Assembly: GCA_965207805.1 (NCBI GenBank) | Contig: OZ242312.1 | Span: forward strand, 3,348,001-3,412,000 | Direction of reading: 5' to 3' | Length of the DNA stretch: 64,000 nt | DNA from: Palauibacter sp965207805 | GTDB taxonomy: Bacteria > Gemmatimonadota > Gemmatimonadetes > Palauibacterales > Palauibacteraceae | Shown here: piece after piece, positions 17,851-26,365 of the stretch | Numbering within the stretch: position 1 is the first letter of the stretch | Layout of the letters: every line of letters starts with the position of its first letter | Notes under the pieces: generated by a model | Told to the model about the DNA's origin: nothing | Database searches by the model: none | What the model saw: only the letters and a program-made list of their open reading frames with translations | Translations under genes and position numbers: made by a program

Positions 17851-18240
17851 GTGAGGCGCGCGGAAACGGAGTGGGAGTCACGAATCCAGGAAAGGGGAAG
17901 ACCAGTGCTTGTGGCCGTCTATTGGGACCGGGACCAACCGGGTGCGACGTACTTCGACCGGGACTGGTTCCGGAGGCTGAGCGAGGGAGCAGGTTTGACG
18001 ACTTGGGACAAGTTGGAGGTCGTCGGCCTATTCCGGCTCTCTGGAGCAGCAGACTTCGTCGACCAAGGAGGCAAGGTCCATAAGCTCGTGCCCGCGGGCG
18101 GACCGGAGCCTCTCTTTGCCCAAGACGTCATGGTTCTGCCGCCCGAGGAAATGCCGGGTGTGGAAATTCTGTTTAGGATCGACTGGGCGACGGAGGCGAT
18201 ACGACGCTCGCAGACTGATGACCCCTCTCAGTCTGGTTGA
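17851..18240 (+). CDS. hypothetical protein
   Basis: About 129 residues if started at the GTG at 17851; another GTG at 17911 is possible. The frame is open further upstream, but that part reads like non-coding sequence. The protein-like part (VAVYWDRDQPGATYFDRDWF, LEVVGLFRLSGAADFVDQGG, VEILFRIDWATEAIRR) has no membrane segment or motif I recognise. An odd T-run and a patch of weaker GC content lie upstream at about 17745-17790, which could hold the promoter. It precedes a small membrane protein and an HNH nuclease gene in the same direction. Confidence 0.5.
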   Translation: MRRAETEWESRIQERGRPVLVAVYWDRDQPGATYFDRDWFRRLSEGAGLTTWDKLEVVGLFRLSGAADFVDQGGKVHKLVPAGGPEPLFAQDVMVLPPEEMPGVEILFRIDWATEAIRRSQTDDPSQSG

Positions 18241-18499
18241 ACACCTCGCCGGCCTGACCGTATCGCAGGGGTGCCTAGCCGGTCGGAGGTTCACTATCTG
18301 CCCGCGCAGGGATCGCTGGTTTAGAGCGAACGGAGGGCTCGGGCGCAGGGTAGGTTCTTTCAGAAACGGATGCACCTACGTTGGAAGGGATGCCTATCAT
18401 GACTGATGGACCTGAGACCAACTCGCACGGCGGTATCACACAAGTTGCGAGATTCACAGCCGTGGTGCGCTCAAGAACCAATCTACCCCGGCCAAGGTC

Positions 18500-18871
18500 A
18501 TGAGTTGGTGGCACGTGCTGGTGGTCATCCTCGCGGCCATACTGACGTTACGGGTGGCCGCCACCTTCAACGTGACGGAGTGGCTAGAAAACCGGCGGCG
18601 ACGACGAAGGGAGGCGCTGAGGGTGCTGTGCCCTCACGCCACCGTTGTCGGGAGGGATGCGAAGGGGCATTTTGAGATCAAGTGTCTCATCGTAAGTCCG
18701 CCTAGCATGTTCCACGCTCAATGCCAACGATGTCGAACGGTATTCTCTGGGGGCATGCATTTCGCTGAACAGCTCATGGAGGAATGGGCGAGCAATCCGT
18801 CGGCCCTGCAGGAAAGGGAGAAGCTGTATGTCAAGAGGTTCAAGCGTTTCTACCGCCTTCGTGAACCGTAG
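18500..18871 (+). CDS. small membrane-anchored protein with possible zinc-binding cysteines
   Basis: A 123-residue protein with one N-terminal transmembrane helix (residues 3-21), then a very basic stretch (NRRRRRREAL) and a soluble domain with Cys44-Pro-His46, Cys62 and a CQRC pair at 75-78. The last group could form a zinc ribbon facing the cytoplasm. Family not recognised. The base composition is less GC-rich than the chromosome around the island. It lies 87 nt upstream of the HNH endonuclease gene and may belong to the same unit. Confidence 0.6.
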   Translation: MSWWHVLVVILAAILTLRVAATFNVTEWLENRRRRRREALRVLCPHATVVGRDAKGHFEIKCLIVSPPSMFHAQCQRCRTVFSGGMHFAEQLMEEWASNPSALQEREKLYVKRFKRFYRLREP

Positions 18872-18958
18872 GTCCGACCGGGCTGGCCAAGGAGATTTCC
18901 GGGCGAAGGGATCGAGTGATTGCCCTGACGGCGGCGGGGCGGGGAGGAGATAAGCCCG

Positions 18959-19561
18959 ATGAACACCTCGCAGAGATTGCCGATGAAACCACCGGAGCAG
19001 CACTCTTCGGTGCGGGAACACTTCGCTTGGTCCTATGGGAAACTCGCGATGTCAGATGCGGCCGTTAGGGAGGGGAAGACTCGATACGAGTCGGTCCACT
19101 TCATGATCCGAGCGAAGTTCCGCAACGGCTACTTGGCCGGTAACATGAAGATGCGGCCTCTGCATGACGATGAGAAGACGAAGATCGTCCATGGCACGAC
19201 GTGCTGCTACTGCGGTCACGAAGGGAATCTCTCCCTCGACCATATGATCCCTCGGCTCAAGGGTGGCCCGGACGCCGCTGACAACATTATCTACGCTTGC
19301 CGCAGCTGTAACTCGTCCAAGGGATCGAAGGACATGGTGCTGTGGCTCGTATCGAAGGGCCAGTTTCCGGCGATTTTGGTGTTTCGCCGATACCTGAAGC
19401 TTGGTGCCCGGTGGTGTGAGGAGAACGATCTGATGGATGCCGCATGGGCTGACCTTCCCGATGCCGCCGTTCTGTTCGACAAGCGATCTCTGCGGGTTCA
19501 GTGGCCGAGTTTGTCTGAGCTTCGCCTATGGCCTGACCCATCCGACCGGGAGGTTGGCTGA
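18959..19561 (+). CDS. HNH endonuclease
   Basis: A 200-residue protein with a clear HNH domain at about 80-125: CCYCG (82-86), LSLDHMIPRLKGG with Asp94-His95, then DNIIYACRSCNSSKGSKD with the second CxxC at 114-117. The cysteines form a structural zinc site, and His95 with the later Asn and His are the metal/catalytic residues. The domain architecture is that of small free-standing HNH nucleases found in phages, restriction systems and islands. The start may be Met1 or Met9; no strong ribosome binding site separates them. The AlbA_2/HEAR-repeat gene follows after about 180 nt and is a likely partner. Confidence 0.88.
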   Translation: MNTSQRLPMKPPEQHSSVREHFAWSYGKLAMSDAAVREGKTRYESVHFMIRAKFRNGYLAGNMKMRPLHDDEKTKIVHGTTCCYCGHEGNLSLDHMIPRLKGGPDAADNIIYACRSCNSSKGSKDMVLWLVSKGQFPAILVFRRYLKLGARWCEENDLMDAAWADLPDAAVLFDKRSLRVQWPSLSELRLWPDPSDREVG

Positions 19562-19739
19562 GCTCGGGGTACGCGAGATAACCCACCACCAACGCCTAGG
19601 ACCGGGATGGAGGATCACTCAGCCCCGGCCACCCTGCCGCCAACGCATCTCGGCGGACCCAGCACCCGCTTGTTCTCATCGATCACGAAGATTTAGGATG
19701 CTCCTTCGGCTACCGCCCGGTATAGGAGAAGAGAACGCC

Positions 19740-20873
19740 GTGGAGCCCAGGACTCCAAGCAAAGCTGAGCGTCAAGAGATCATCAGGGAGGTCCAGCGCA
19801 TCGCACGCGAGGACGGCACAGCAACCGTGTTGCGAGCCGAGTTTCGTGAACGCTCGGATGTGGGTGACCGAGCCGTTACAAGACACTTTGGGACGTATCA
19901 TGGCTTATTGGAAGCAGCAGGTCTTCAGGTTCGATCCCGTGGCAGCAGACCGTACTCCGACGAGCATTTGCTGGATGAGGTGGTCCGGGTCCTCACTCTT
20001 CCGGGAGCGGATCTGACCAGACACTGGTTTGAGACACACGGAAATGTGTCGGCGTCCGTCTGCGAGAGACGGTTTGGTGGCTGGATCGGCGTGCTTTCCA
20101 AGGCAGTAGAACGCTTGGATCCCAGCGAACACGATGTGGAGACGATTCGCCGACATATAGATCGCTTCGGTCCGCCGGCGGAAGCCTCCAAGCCAAGCGA
20201 GCGGCGGGCCAGTACACGGGAAGGCAGCGACGACGTACCCGGCGGATCCAAAGTGCGATACTACCGGAAGTTCCTCCAGCAGCGGCACGTACGCATCGCC
20301 GAAGTCGTTCGAGCCGCGTTCAGCAAACCGCGCACCGGCCAGCTTCCTGAGGAAGAGGAGTCGCCGCCGCCTTTCGATCATGCTCCCGAAAGGTCCATTG
20401 AGGACATCCTCGGCGCGGGGGAGACCGACAGGGTCGAGTTCAAGTCGTCGGCGTACTACAGCTACAAGCCGGACGTGCCTGAGAGGGTCATCACGGGGTC
20501 CGTGCTCAAGACCGTCGCGGGCTTCCTCAACGCCGACGGCGGCACTCTCTTGATTGGCATCGCGGACGACGGTGAGATCCTCGGGATCCAACCGGACCTA
20601 GCCATGAAGAACATGGACGGGGACCGGTATGTGAACTCACTCACGACCGCCATCGAGCGCTCGCTTGGATCGCTCGCTTCGACGATGGCGAAGATTCGGC
20701 TGCAATCTATTGACGGCCTTCAGGTCGCTGTTCTACAAGTCGCTCGCTCTCCTGAGCCGATCTATGCCAAGGTCTCCAAGGGGGGTCGGGCTTTTTTCGT
20801 CCGGGTGAACAACTCGACCCGTCGCTTCGATGAGGCGGCTGTTGTCAGCTATGTCAACCAACACTGGGCGTAG
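19740..20873 (+). CDS. protein with two homing-endonuclease-associated repeats and an AlbA_2 (Schlafen-like) domain
   Basis: A protein of 377 residues from the GTG at 19740, which is preceded by TAGGAGA; the frame runs upstream but that part is not protein-like. Residues about 8-62 and 72-124 are two copies of a helical repeat (RHFGTYHGLLEAAGL; RRFGGWIGVLSKAVE), the pattern of the homing-endonuclease-associated DNA-binding repeat. Residues about 218-350 form an AlbA_2 domain: ETDRVEFKSS, VLKTVAGFLNADGGTLLIGI and DDGEILGI. AlbA_2 domains bind nucleic acid and occur in regulators and in several defence proteins. The role is unknown; a DNA-recognising defence or island-regulatory protein working with the adjacent HNH nuclease is an inference. 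Confidence 0.8.
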   Translation: MEPRTPSKAERQEIIREVQRIAREDGTATVLRAEFRERSDVGDRAVTRHFGTYHGLLEAAGLQVRSRGSRPYSDEHLLDEVVRVLTLPGADLTRHWFETHGNVSASVCERRFGGWIGVLSKAVERLDPSEHDVETIRRHIDRFGPPAEASKPSERRASTREGSDDVPGGSKVRYYRKFLQQRHVRIAEVVRAAFSKPRTGQLPEEEESPPPFDHAPERSIEDILGAGETDRVEFKSSAYYSYKPDVPERVITGSVLKTVAGFLNADGGTLLIGIADDGEILGIQPDLAMKNMDGDRYVNSLTTAIERSLGSLASTMAKIRLQSIDGLQVAVLQVARSPEPIYAKVSKGGRAFFVRVNNSTRRFDEAAVVSYVNQHWA

Positions 20874-20979
20874 GGCGCCCACGGTGCCAGACGACATGGG
20901 ACGAGACGGAGTTTCACGGGATGGTGGGGCGAGAAACGGGGGATCGGCGACGGTCCATGGATTCTGCTATCCCACGCGC

Positions 20980-21001
20980 AAAGGGTGATCGCCGGGGTGA
21001 C
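20980..21001 (+). repeat. right subterminal repeat of the element (possible integrase arm site)
   Basis: A 22-bp sequence beginning AAAGGGTGATCG, identical to 10184-10205 except for one G/C difference and in the same orientation. It lies 66 nt inside the right junction. The rest of 20874-21067 holds no gene that I can support. Confidence 0.5.
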
Positions 21002-21067
21002 GGAGGCAGAATCTATGGCATCGTAACACGTTATGGAACAGATCGTTATGGCGACATTCTGTTCGGA

Positions 21068-21074
21068 CTGGTTC
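21068..21074. repeat. right attachment core / 7-bp direct repeat
   Basis: CTGGTTC on the plus strand, matching 10059-10065, at the exact point where the oxidoreductase reading leaves family sequence (coding strand GAACCAG, residues N-Q). Confidence 0.8.
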
Positions 21075-21862
21075 GCGTTGCAGGCGAAGATCACCGCGTC
21101 GAACCTCTCCCGCGCACCGTTCTCGTCCTCGACCACGACGTGGGATGGCTTTCGATACACCCTGCGGACGGGCCGGTTGAGATAGATCTTCTCCCGGAAG
21201 TCGGCGGAGAGGTTCTCGTAGATCCGCCGCGTTCCCTGGTCCCACGTCTGCATGGTCGTCGCGGCTTCGATGTCGAAGAACTCGAGATACCTGGAGAACA
21301 GCGAGGCGGGCATGTCGAAGACGTTCGTCGCCATCAGGAAGTTGACGAACATCGGCTTCAGGATCTTGTACCGGAAGTCGCCGGAGAAGCCGGCCACATT
21401 CAGGACCGTTCCCATGCTGATGTAGTTGAAGGGGTTGAGGCTGTTCAGGAATTTCGACCGCGAGTGGGTCAGCCGGCCGAACCGGTGCAGGAGCCGCAGG
21501 ATGCGCTGGAACTTCCGGATTTCGAACTGCAGCTGTTCCCGGATGTCGGAATCGAAATCGTGGGCGTAGGTCCCCCCGCGGTACTTCACGCTGTAGCTGA
21601 ACCTCGTATCGATCAGGTCGATGCCGAACTGTTCCAGCAACACCACGAAGTGCTGATATACGGAGGGGATGCAGGCGGTGACGGAAATGTCGAACGGGAT
21701 CGAGCCCCCGTCCTCCTGCGGCATGTCGACGGTCACGGCGTTCCCGCCCAGCTGCTCCCGAGCCTCGAACAGCCGGAAATCGAACCGGTCCGAATCGTGA
21801 TGCAGCGCCCATGCGGCTCCGAGGCCCGAGACGCCTCCGCCGACGATGGCGATGTTCTTCAT
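21068..21862 (-). pseudogene. N-terminal part of an FAD-dependent oxidoreductase interrupted by the element
   Basis: These 265 codons start at an ATG preceded by AAGGGGAG. They encode the FAD-binding Rossmann motif (MKNIAIVGGGVSGLGAAWAL), the second motif LFEAREQLGGNAVTVD, and much of the amine-oxidase-like core of a COG2907-type protein. Family sequence ends at VIFACNANQ; beyond that the frame runs into the element and stops at 20849, giving a 337-residue chimera. The other half is at 9498-10058. COG2907 proteins often work with DUF1365 and cyclopropane-fatty-acid synthase genes; none is adjacent here. The gene is divergent from the sugar dehydrogenase. Confidence 0.92.
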
Positions 21863-22073
21863 CGGTCTCCCCTTCCCGCGGGTGGCCGTGTCTTCCCGCC
21901 CCGGAAACGTTGCCGCGCCCGTGCGTGTTCACACAATGCGGACGCCGCCGGTGCGCGCGGCGGTCGGTGCGGCCGGCGAGCCTTGCTGTTCGGGGGCCAC
22001 CGGCAACAGTTTTTTCGGGCTTCGCCAACCCATGAACCACGAGATGGACGTCATGTTTTTCCCTGGAGACAAG

Positions 22074-23234
22074 ATGATCAAGCGGACCCCACTGGCGATC
22101 TTCGCCGCCGGGCTTCTTCTGTCGACCGCGACTCCGGCGCTGAGCCAGGAGGTGATTCAGTCGGCGTACCACGACTACAGGCTTGTCCCGGTGGCCGAAG
22201 GGCTCGTGCGCCCGTGGTCGATCGCCTTCCTGCCCGATGGCGAGATGCTGGTCACCGAAAAGGCGGGCACGCTTCGGGTTGTGCGCGACGGGATGCTCCT
22301 TCCCGAGCCCGTGAAGGGCGTGCCGGAGGTGATCTCGGCCGGACAGGGCGGACTTCTCGATGTCGTGCCTCACCCCGACTTCGAGGACAACCGGCTCCTC
22401 TACCTCAGCTACTCGAAGCCGGACGAGACCGAGCGCGGGACAACCGCGGTCATCCGGGGACGCTACGAGAACGGCGCTCTGACGGGCATCGAGGAGATCT
22501 TCCTTGCGGTATCGGAAGGGCGAGGGCACTACGGGTCCCGTCTCGTCTTCGACGGACAGGGGCACCTCTTCATCAGCGTCGGCGATCGCCAGGCCTCGAC
22601 CCGCGGCGATCTCTATGCTCACCCAGCGCAGGATCCCTCGACCCATCACGGCACCGTGAGCCGCGTGTACGAGGACGGCGGGATTCCCGAGGACAACCCG
22701 TTCCTCGACGACCCGAACGTTCAGCCGGAGATCTGGAGCTTCGGGCACCGCAACCAGCAGGGGATGGTCATGAACCCGGAGACGGGCGACCTGTGGGCCA
22801 CGGAGCACGGTCCGCAGGGCGGTGACGAACTCAACCTGGTTCAGCCGGGGCTCAACTATGGCTGGCCCATCGTGGGCTACGGGGTGAACTACGGCTCGGG
22901 TACCGCGATCCACGAGGGGACCCACAAGGAGGGGATGGAGCAGCCGGCCCACGTCTGGGTGCCGTCGATCGCGACCTCCGGGCTGCTTTTCTACACCGGG
23001 GACCGCTTCCCGCACTGGAAGGGGAACCTGTTCGTCGGCGGGATGGCCGGGGAGCAGTTGGCGCGCCTGACGCTGGACGGGCAGGACGTGGTGCGGGAGG
23101 AGACGCTCGTTCAGGGACTCGGTCGCATCCGCGATGTCCGGCAGGGGCCGGACGGGCTCATCTACCTGGCCATCGACGGCCGGCGGGGCGAACCGACGGC
23201 GATCGTGCGGATGGAGCCGGTCGCCACACGCTAG
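22074..23234 (+). CDS. PQQ-dependent sugar dehydrogenase (soluble aldose dehydrogenase type)
   Basis: A 386-residue exported protein. Residues 1-25 form a signal peptide (IFAAGLLLSTATPALSQ), and the ATG at 22074 follows GGAGAC, so I prefer it to the in-frame ATGs upstream. The body is the glucose/sorbosone dehydrogenase propeller: GLVRPWSIAFLPDGEMLVTEK, GQGGLLDVVPHPDF, FGHRNQQGMVMNPETGDLWATEHGP and the end IRDVRQGPDGLIYLAID. The HRNxQG and EHGPxGGDE blocks are the family's cofactor and calcium region. It would oxidise aldoses in the periplasm and pass electrons to the respiratory chain. Substrate range cannot be fixed from sequence. Confidence 0.92.
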   Translation: MIKRTPLAIFAAGLLLSTATPALSQEVIQSAYHDYRLVPVAEGLVRPWSIAFLPDGEMLVTEKAGTLRVVRDGMLLPEPVKGVPEVISAGQGGLLDVVPHPDFEDNRLLYLSYSKPDETERGTTAVIRGRYENGALTGIEEIFLAVSEGRGHYGSRLVFDGQGHLFISVGDRQASTRGDLYAHPAQDPSTHHGTVSRVYEDGGIPEDNPFLDDPNVQPEIWSFGHRNQQGMVMNPETGDLWATEHGPQGGDELNLVQPGLNYGWPIVGYGVNYGSGTAIHEGTHKEGMEQPAHVWVPSIATSGLLFYTGDRFPHWKGNLFVGGMAGEQLARLTLDGQDVVREETLVQGLGRIRDVRQGPDGLIYLAIDGRRGEPTAIVRMEPVATR

Positions 23235-23249
23235 CAGTCCCGGGCAGCC

Positions 23250-24116
23250 CTAGGCCGCCGATCCTTCGGGGGCCACGGCCCGCCGGTAAGCTTCCGAGAG
23301 CGCCCGGGTGATCTCGCCCGGGCGGCCGCTCCCCACGGGCCGGCCGTCCAGTTCCACGGTCGGCCGCACCTCCGTCGTCGTACCCGTGAAGAAGATCTCG
23401 TCGGCGCTGCGCAGTTCGTCCGCCGTGAAGGCCCGCTCGCGGGCGGGGATCCCCAGTCCCGCGCACAGTTCGAGCGTGAAGGCGCGGGTGACGCCGTGCA
23501 GGATGTGGTTCGTGGCCGGGGCCGTCGTCACCTCTCCGCCGAGCACCGCGAACACGTTGTTGTGCGTCCCCTCCTGGACCATCCCTTCGCGGATGAAGAT
23601 CGCGTCTTCGACATCCGCCTCCACGGCGGCCTGCTGCGCGAGGACGTTGGGCAGGAGGCCGGTCGTCTTGATGTCGGCGCGGGCCCAGCGCTGGTCGGGC
23701 AGCGTGATGGCGCCGAAGCCCCGCTCCCACCGCTCCGGCGTCGTGCGGACGAGTTCCTTCGCGAAGGCGTAGACGGTGGGCGGGACCGCCTCCTTCGGGA
23801 ACGCGTGCGTGCGGGGGGCGGCGCCGCGCGTCACCTGCATGTAGAAGACGGAGAACTCCGCCGCGACGAGGCCGTTTCGCGCGATGAGTTCGTCACCCAC
23901 ATCGGCGAGGGGCGCGACGTCCGCCTCGATCCGGAGCGTTCGGAGGCCCCAGGCGAGCCGCTCCAGGTGGCGATCGCGCAGGAAGCAGCGGCCCGTGTAC
24001 GCCGGAATCGCCTCGTAGACGGCGTCCGCGAACAGGAAGCCCCGGTCGTTCACCGAGACCCGCGCCTCGCCGACGGGGAGGTAGTCTCCGTTCAGATAGA
24101 CGATGATGGTCTGCAA
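23250..24116 (-). CDS. aminotransferase class IV, D-amino-acid transaminase-like
   Basis: A 288-residue PLP enzyme starting at a TTG preceded by GCGGAGG; the longer open frame to 24200 has no better start. Motifs include YLNGDYLPVGEARVSVNDRGFLFADAVYE at the N-terminus, the PLP-binding lysine in ADIKTTGLLPN, EGTHNNVFAV and the phosphate-binding end FFTGTTTEVRPTVELDG. The order and spacing fit D-alanine aminotransferases more closely than branched-chain aminotransferases or aminodeoxychorismate lyases. It would interconvert D-amino acids and 2-oxo acids, useful in peptidoglycan precursor supply or D-amino-acid breakdown. Convergent with the sugar dehydrogenase, 15 nt apart. Confidence 0.88.
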   Translation of the reverse strand: MQTIIVYLNGDYLPVGEARVSVNDRGFLFADAVYEAIPAYTGRCFLRDRHLERLAWGLRTLRIEADVAPLADVGDELIARNGLVAAEFSVFYMQVTRGAAPRTHAFPKEAVPPTVYAFAKELVRTTPERWERGFGAITLPDQRWARADIKTTGLLPNVLAQQAAVEADVEDAIFIREGMVQEGTHNNVFAVLGGEVTTAPATNHILHGVTRAFTLELCAGLGIPARERAFTADELRSADEIFFTGTTTEVRPTVELDGRPVGSGRPGEITRALSEAYRRAVAPEGSAA

Positions 24117-24295
24117 CGCCTCCGCTTTCGGGAATCGCCGGCTGTCGTACCGGGCCGCCGGCCGGCCCACTAGATGTCCGTGTCGAGCCCCGGGGGGCAA
24201 GGTCGGTCGCGATCTGGTTCACGGTCGTGCGCCGCGTTAGCGTTCAGCGAGCGGGTTCCGCTATCGGCCCGTTTTCTTCTGCCTCCGGAGGACTG

Positions 24296-25513
24296 ATGAA
24301 GGTTTCGCGGCGAGTTCGCGGCATCCCTGCCGCTCGGTGGCTCTTCCTGGCGATCATCCTGCCCTCGACGATCCTCGCGGGCGCGACCTGGTTCGCTCCG
24401 GCGTTGGCGGCGCAGGAAGCGCGCACGCTTTCCTACGGCGAACCGGAGGAGGTCGGCATGTCCCGCGCCGTCCTCGAGGGCGCCCTCGGCCTGTACCACG
24501 AGGCGGTCGAACGGGGAGACATCGTGGGCGCCGTCCTGCTCGTCGCCCGCAAGGGAAAGATCGTCCTTCACGAGGCGGTCGGCATGCGCGACAAGGAGCG
24601 GGGGCTGCCGATGGAGCGGAATTCGATGTTCCGCATGGCCTCGAATACGAAGCCCGTCGTGGCGACGGCGGTCGCGCAGCTCGTCGAGGAGGGCAAGCTC
24701 TCCTACGACGACCTCGTCCGGGAGTACATCCCCGAGTGGGACAACTACCGCGCGGGGTTCATCACGGTCGAACACCTCCTGTCCCACAGCAGCGGGCTCC
24801 GGATCCCCACGCTCTTCCTGCAGCCGCTGGGCGAGAATCCGACGCTGCAGAGCGAGTCGGCCCGCTTCGGCGCGATCGGGGCGGAGGTGACGCCGGGCGA
24901 GACATACTCCTACAACAATCCCGGCTACAACACGCTCGGCGCGCTGGTCGAGATCGCGTCCGGCCAGTTGCTGGAGGACCGGCTGATGGAGACGGTCTAC
25001 GGACCGCTCGGGATGGCGGACAGCTACAACCACCACGCGGAGCACCCCGTCGGTGGGAAGGTCGACCGCATGGGCGCCGTCTACTACCAGCGCGGCCCCG
25101 ACGGCGACTGGATGCCCGGCGGCACGCCGGGAGGTCCGGTGGCCTTCCCGTTCGCGCGCGCCTCGGGCGGGATGATCTCTTCGGCGTGGGACTACGCGGT
25201 CTTCGCCCAGACCTTCCTGAACGGCGGGAGCTATGACGGCGCCGAGATCCTGACGCCGGAGTCGGTCGAACTCATGACGTCCCCGAAGATCCACATCGCG
25301 GGCGAGGGGGACGAGGCGAGCTACTACGGATACGGCTGGCGGCTCGCCGACGGCACGTTCGGCCACGGGGGATCGGATGGCACGAACGCGTGGCTCGACC
25401 CCGACCGCGAAATCATCGGTCTCGTGTTTACGCAGACGCCGCGCGGCGACAACCGCGGGACCCGCCTCGAACGTTTCCGCGAACTCGTGAACCTCTCGCT
25501 CGAGGGCAACTGA
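24296..25513 (+). CDS. serine hydrolase of the beta-lactamase / penicillin-binding fold
   Basis: A 405-residue exported protein; the ATG follows a strong GGAGG. After a signal peptide (ending ALAAQEA) come the class C/DD-peptidase motifs: SNTK with Ser116 and Lys119, YSYNN with Tyr206, and HGG with His357 near the end, replacing the KTG triad as in esterase-like members. This set is typical of the large COG1680 group, which includes esterases, D-aminopeptidases and peptidoglycan hydrolases. True beta-lactamase activity is not indicated. Divergent from the D-amino-acid transaminase, which may hint at peptidoglycan or D-peptide turnover, but this is only context. Confidence 0.9.
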   Translation: MKVSRRVRGIPAARWLFLAIILPSTILAGATWFAPALAAQEARTLSYGEPEEVGMSRAVLEGALGLYHEAVERGDIVGAVLLVARKGKIVLHEAVGMRDKERGLPMERNSMFRMASNTKPVVATAVAQLVEEGKLSYDDLVREYIPEWDNYRAGFITVEHLLSHSSGLRIPTLFLQPLGENPTLQSESARFGAIGAEVTPGETYSYNNPGYNTLGALVEIASGQLLEDRLMETVYGPLGMADSYNHHAEHPVGGKVDRMGAVYYQRGPDGDWMPGGTPGGPVAFPFARASGGMISSAWDYAVFAQTFLNGGSYDGAEILTPESVELMTSPKIHIAGEGDEASYYGYGWRLADGTFGHGGSDGTNAWLDPDREIIGLVFTQTPRGDNRGTRLERFRELVNLSLEGN

Positions 25514-25550
25514 CCCGCCGCGCGCTGCCTGGACGTGATGCCCGCCGGCG

Positions 25551-26360
25551 TTATCTCGCCGCGCGGCGGCGGAGCCATTCCACGGTCAGGAGGAGGCCGA
25601 GGGCGAAGACGACGAGGAAGGTCGCGACCGCGAGGATCGCGGGGCTGATCTGTTCGCGGATCCCGGCCCACATCTGGCGCGGGATCGTCCTCTGTTCCAG
25701 TCCGCCCATGAAGAGGACGACGACGACTTCGTCGAACGAGGTGGCGAAGGCGAACAGGGCCCCCGAGATCACGCCGGGCGCGATGAGCGGCAACTGCACG
25801 GTCCGGAAGATGCGCACCGGCCCCGCGCCGAGGCTGGCCGCGGCCCGCGTGAGGTTGCGGTCGAAGCCCGCCAGCGTGGCGACGACCGTGATGACGACGA
25901 AGGGCATGCCGAGCGTGGCGTGGGCCAGGATGAGTCCGAGGTGCGTCTGCGCCAGGCCGACGTTGGTGTAGAAGAAGAACATCCCGGCCGCGGAGATGAT
26001 CACGGGCGTGACCATCGGCGAGATGAGGAGTCCCGTGATGAAGCGGCGGGCCGGCATCGCGGGGCTCGAGAGTCCGAGGGCGGCGAGCGTGCCCAGCGCG
26101 GTGGCCAGCAGCGTGGCGGAGATGCCGATCACGAGGCTGTTCACGAGACTCCGGGTCCAGGCCTCGTTCTCGAGGATCTCCCGGTACCAGCGCAGGGACC
26201 ACGCCTCGGGGTCGAGCCGAAGCATCCCCTCGGTGAACGTGAAGTAGGGTTCCGCGTTGAAGCTCAGGGGGACGATCACGATGATCGGCGCCACGAGAAA
26301 GATGAAGACGAGGACGCAGAAGGCGAGGTGGGCGAAGCGGCCGATGCGGACTCCGGTCAC
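25551..26360 (-). CDS. ABC transporter permease, PotC-like
   Basis: A 269-residue inner-membrane permease with six predicted helices. It contains the cytoplasmic EAA-like loop around TRAAASLGAGPVRIFRTVQLPLIAPG that docks to the ATPase. The GTG at 26360 lies 5 nt past the stop of the other permease. Strands of evidence for the spermidine/putrescine (PotC) group are the N-terminal PLSFNAEPYFTF and the loop FSTSFDEVVV-like sequence (FATSFDEVVVVLF). It is the last gene of a five-gene minus-strand operon with its ATPase first. Confidence 0.9.
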   Translation of the reverse strand: MTGVRIGRFAHLAFCVLVFIFLVAPIIVIVPLSFNAEPYFTFTEGMLRLDPEAWSLRWYREILENEAWTRSLVNSLVIGISATLLATALGTLAALGLSSPAMPARRFITGLLISPMVTPVIISAAGMFFFYTNVGLAQTHLGLILAHATLGMPFVVITVVATLAGFDRNLTRAAASLGAGPVRIFRTVQLPLIAPGVISGALFAFATSFDEVVVVLFMGGLEQRTIPRQMWAGIREQISPAILAVATFLVVFALGLLLTVEWLRRRAAR

Positions 26361-26365
26361 GAACT

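Larger units (their letters stand above)
10059..21074. mobile_element. 11-kb integrative element (genomic island) inside an oxidoreductase gene
   Basis: The insertion is bounded by direct repeats CTGGTTC at 10059-10065 and 21068-21074 and splits a gene whose halves rejoin exactly in frame when one repeat and the insert (11,009 bp) are removed. A complete tyrosine recombinase sits 160 nt inside the left end and reads inward, as in P4-like islands. Seven base pairs fits the usual overlap length for tyrosine recombinases. I see no excisionase, replication, conjugation or phage structural gene. The cargo is mostly exported proteins and nucleases, and two decayed integrases within it show earlier insertions. 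Codon and base use look less GC-extreme than the flanks in places. Confidence 0.9.

Noticed and set aside
20921..23015. Long frames on both strands across the oxidoreductase fragment and the sugar dehydrogenase
   Set aside because: They carry no family motif and cross the gap between two well-supported genes.
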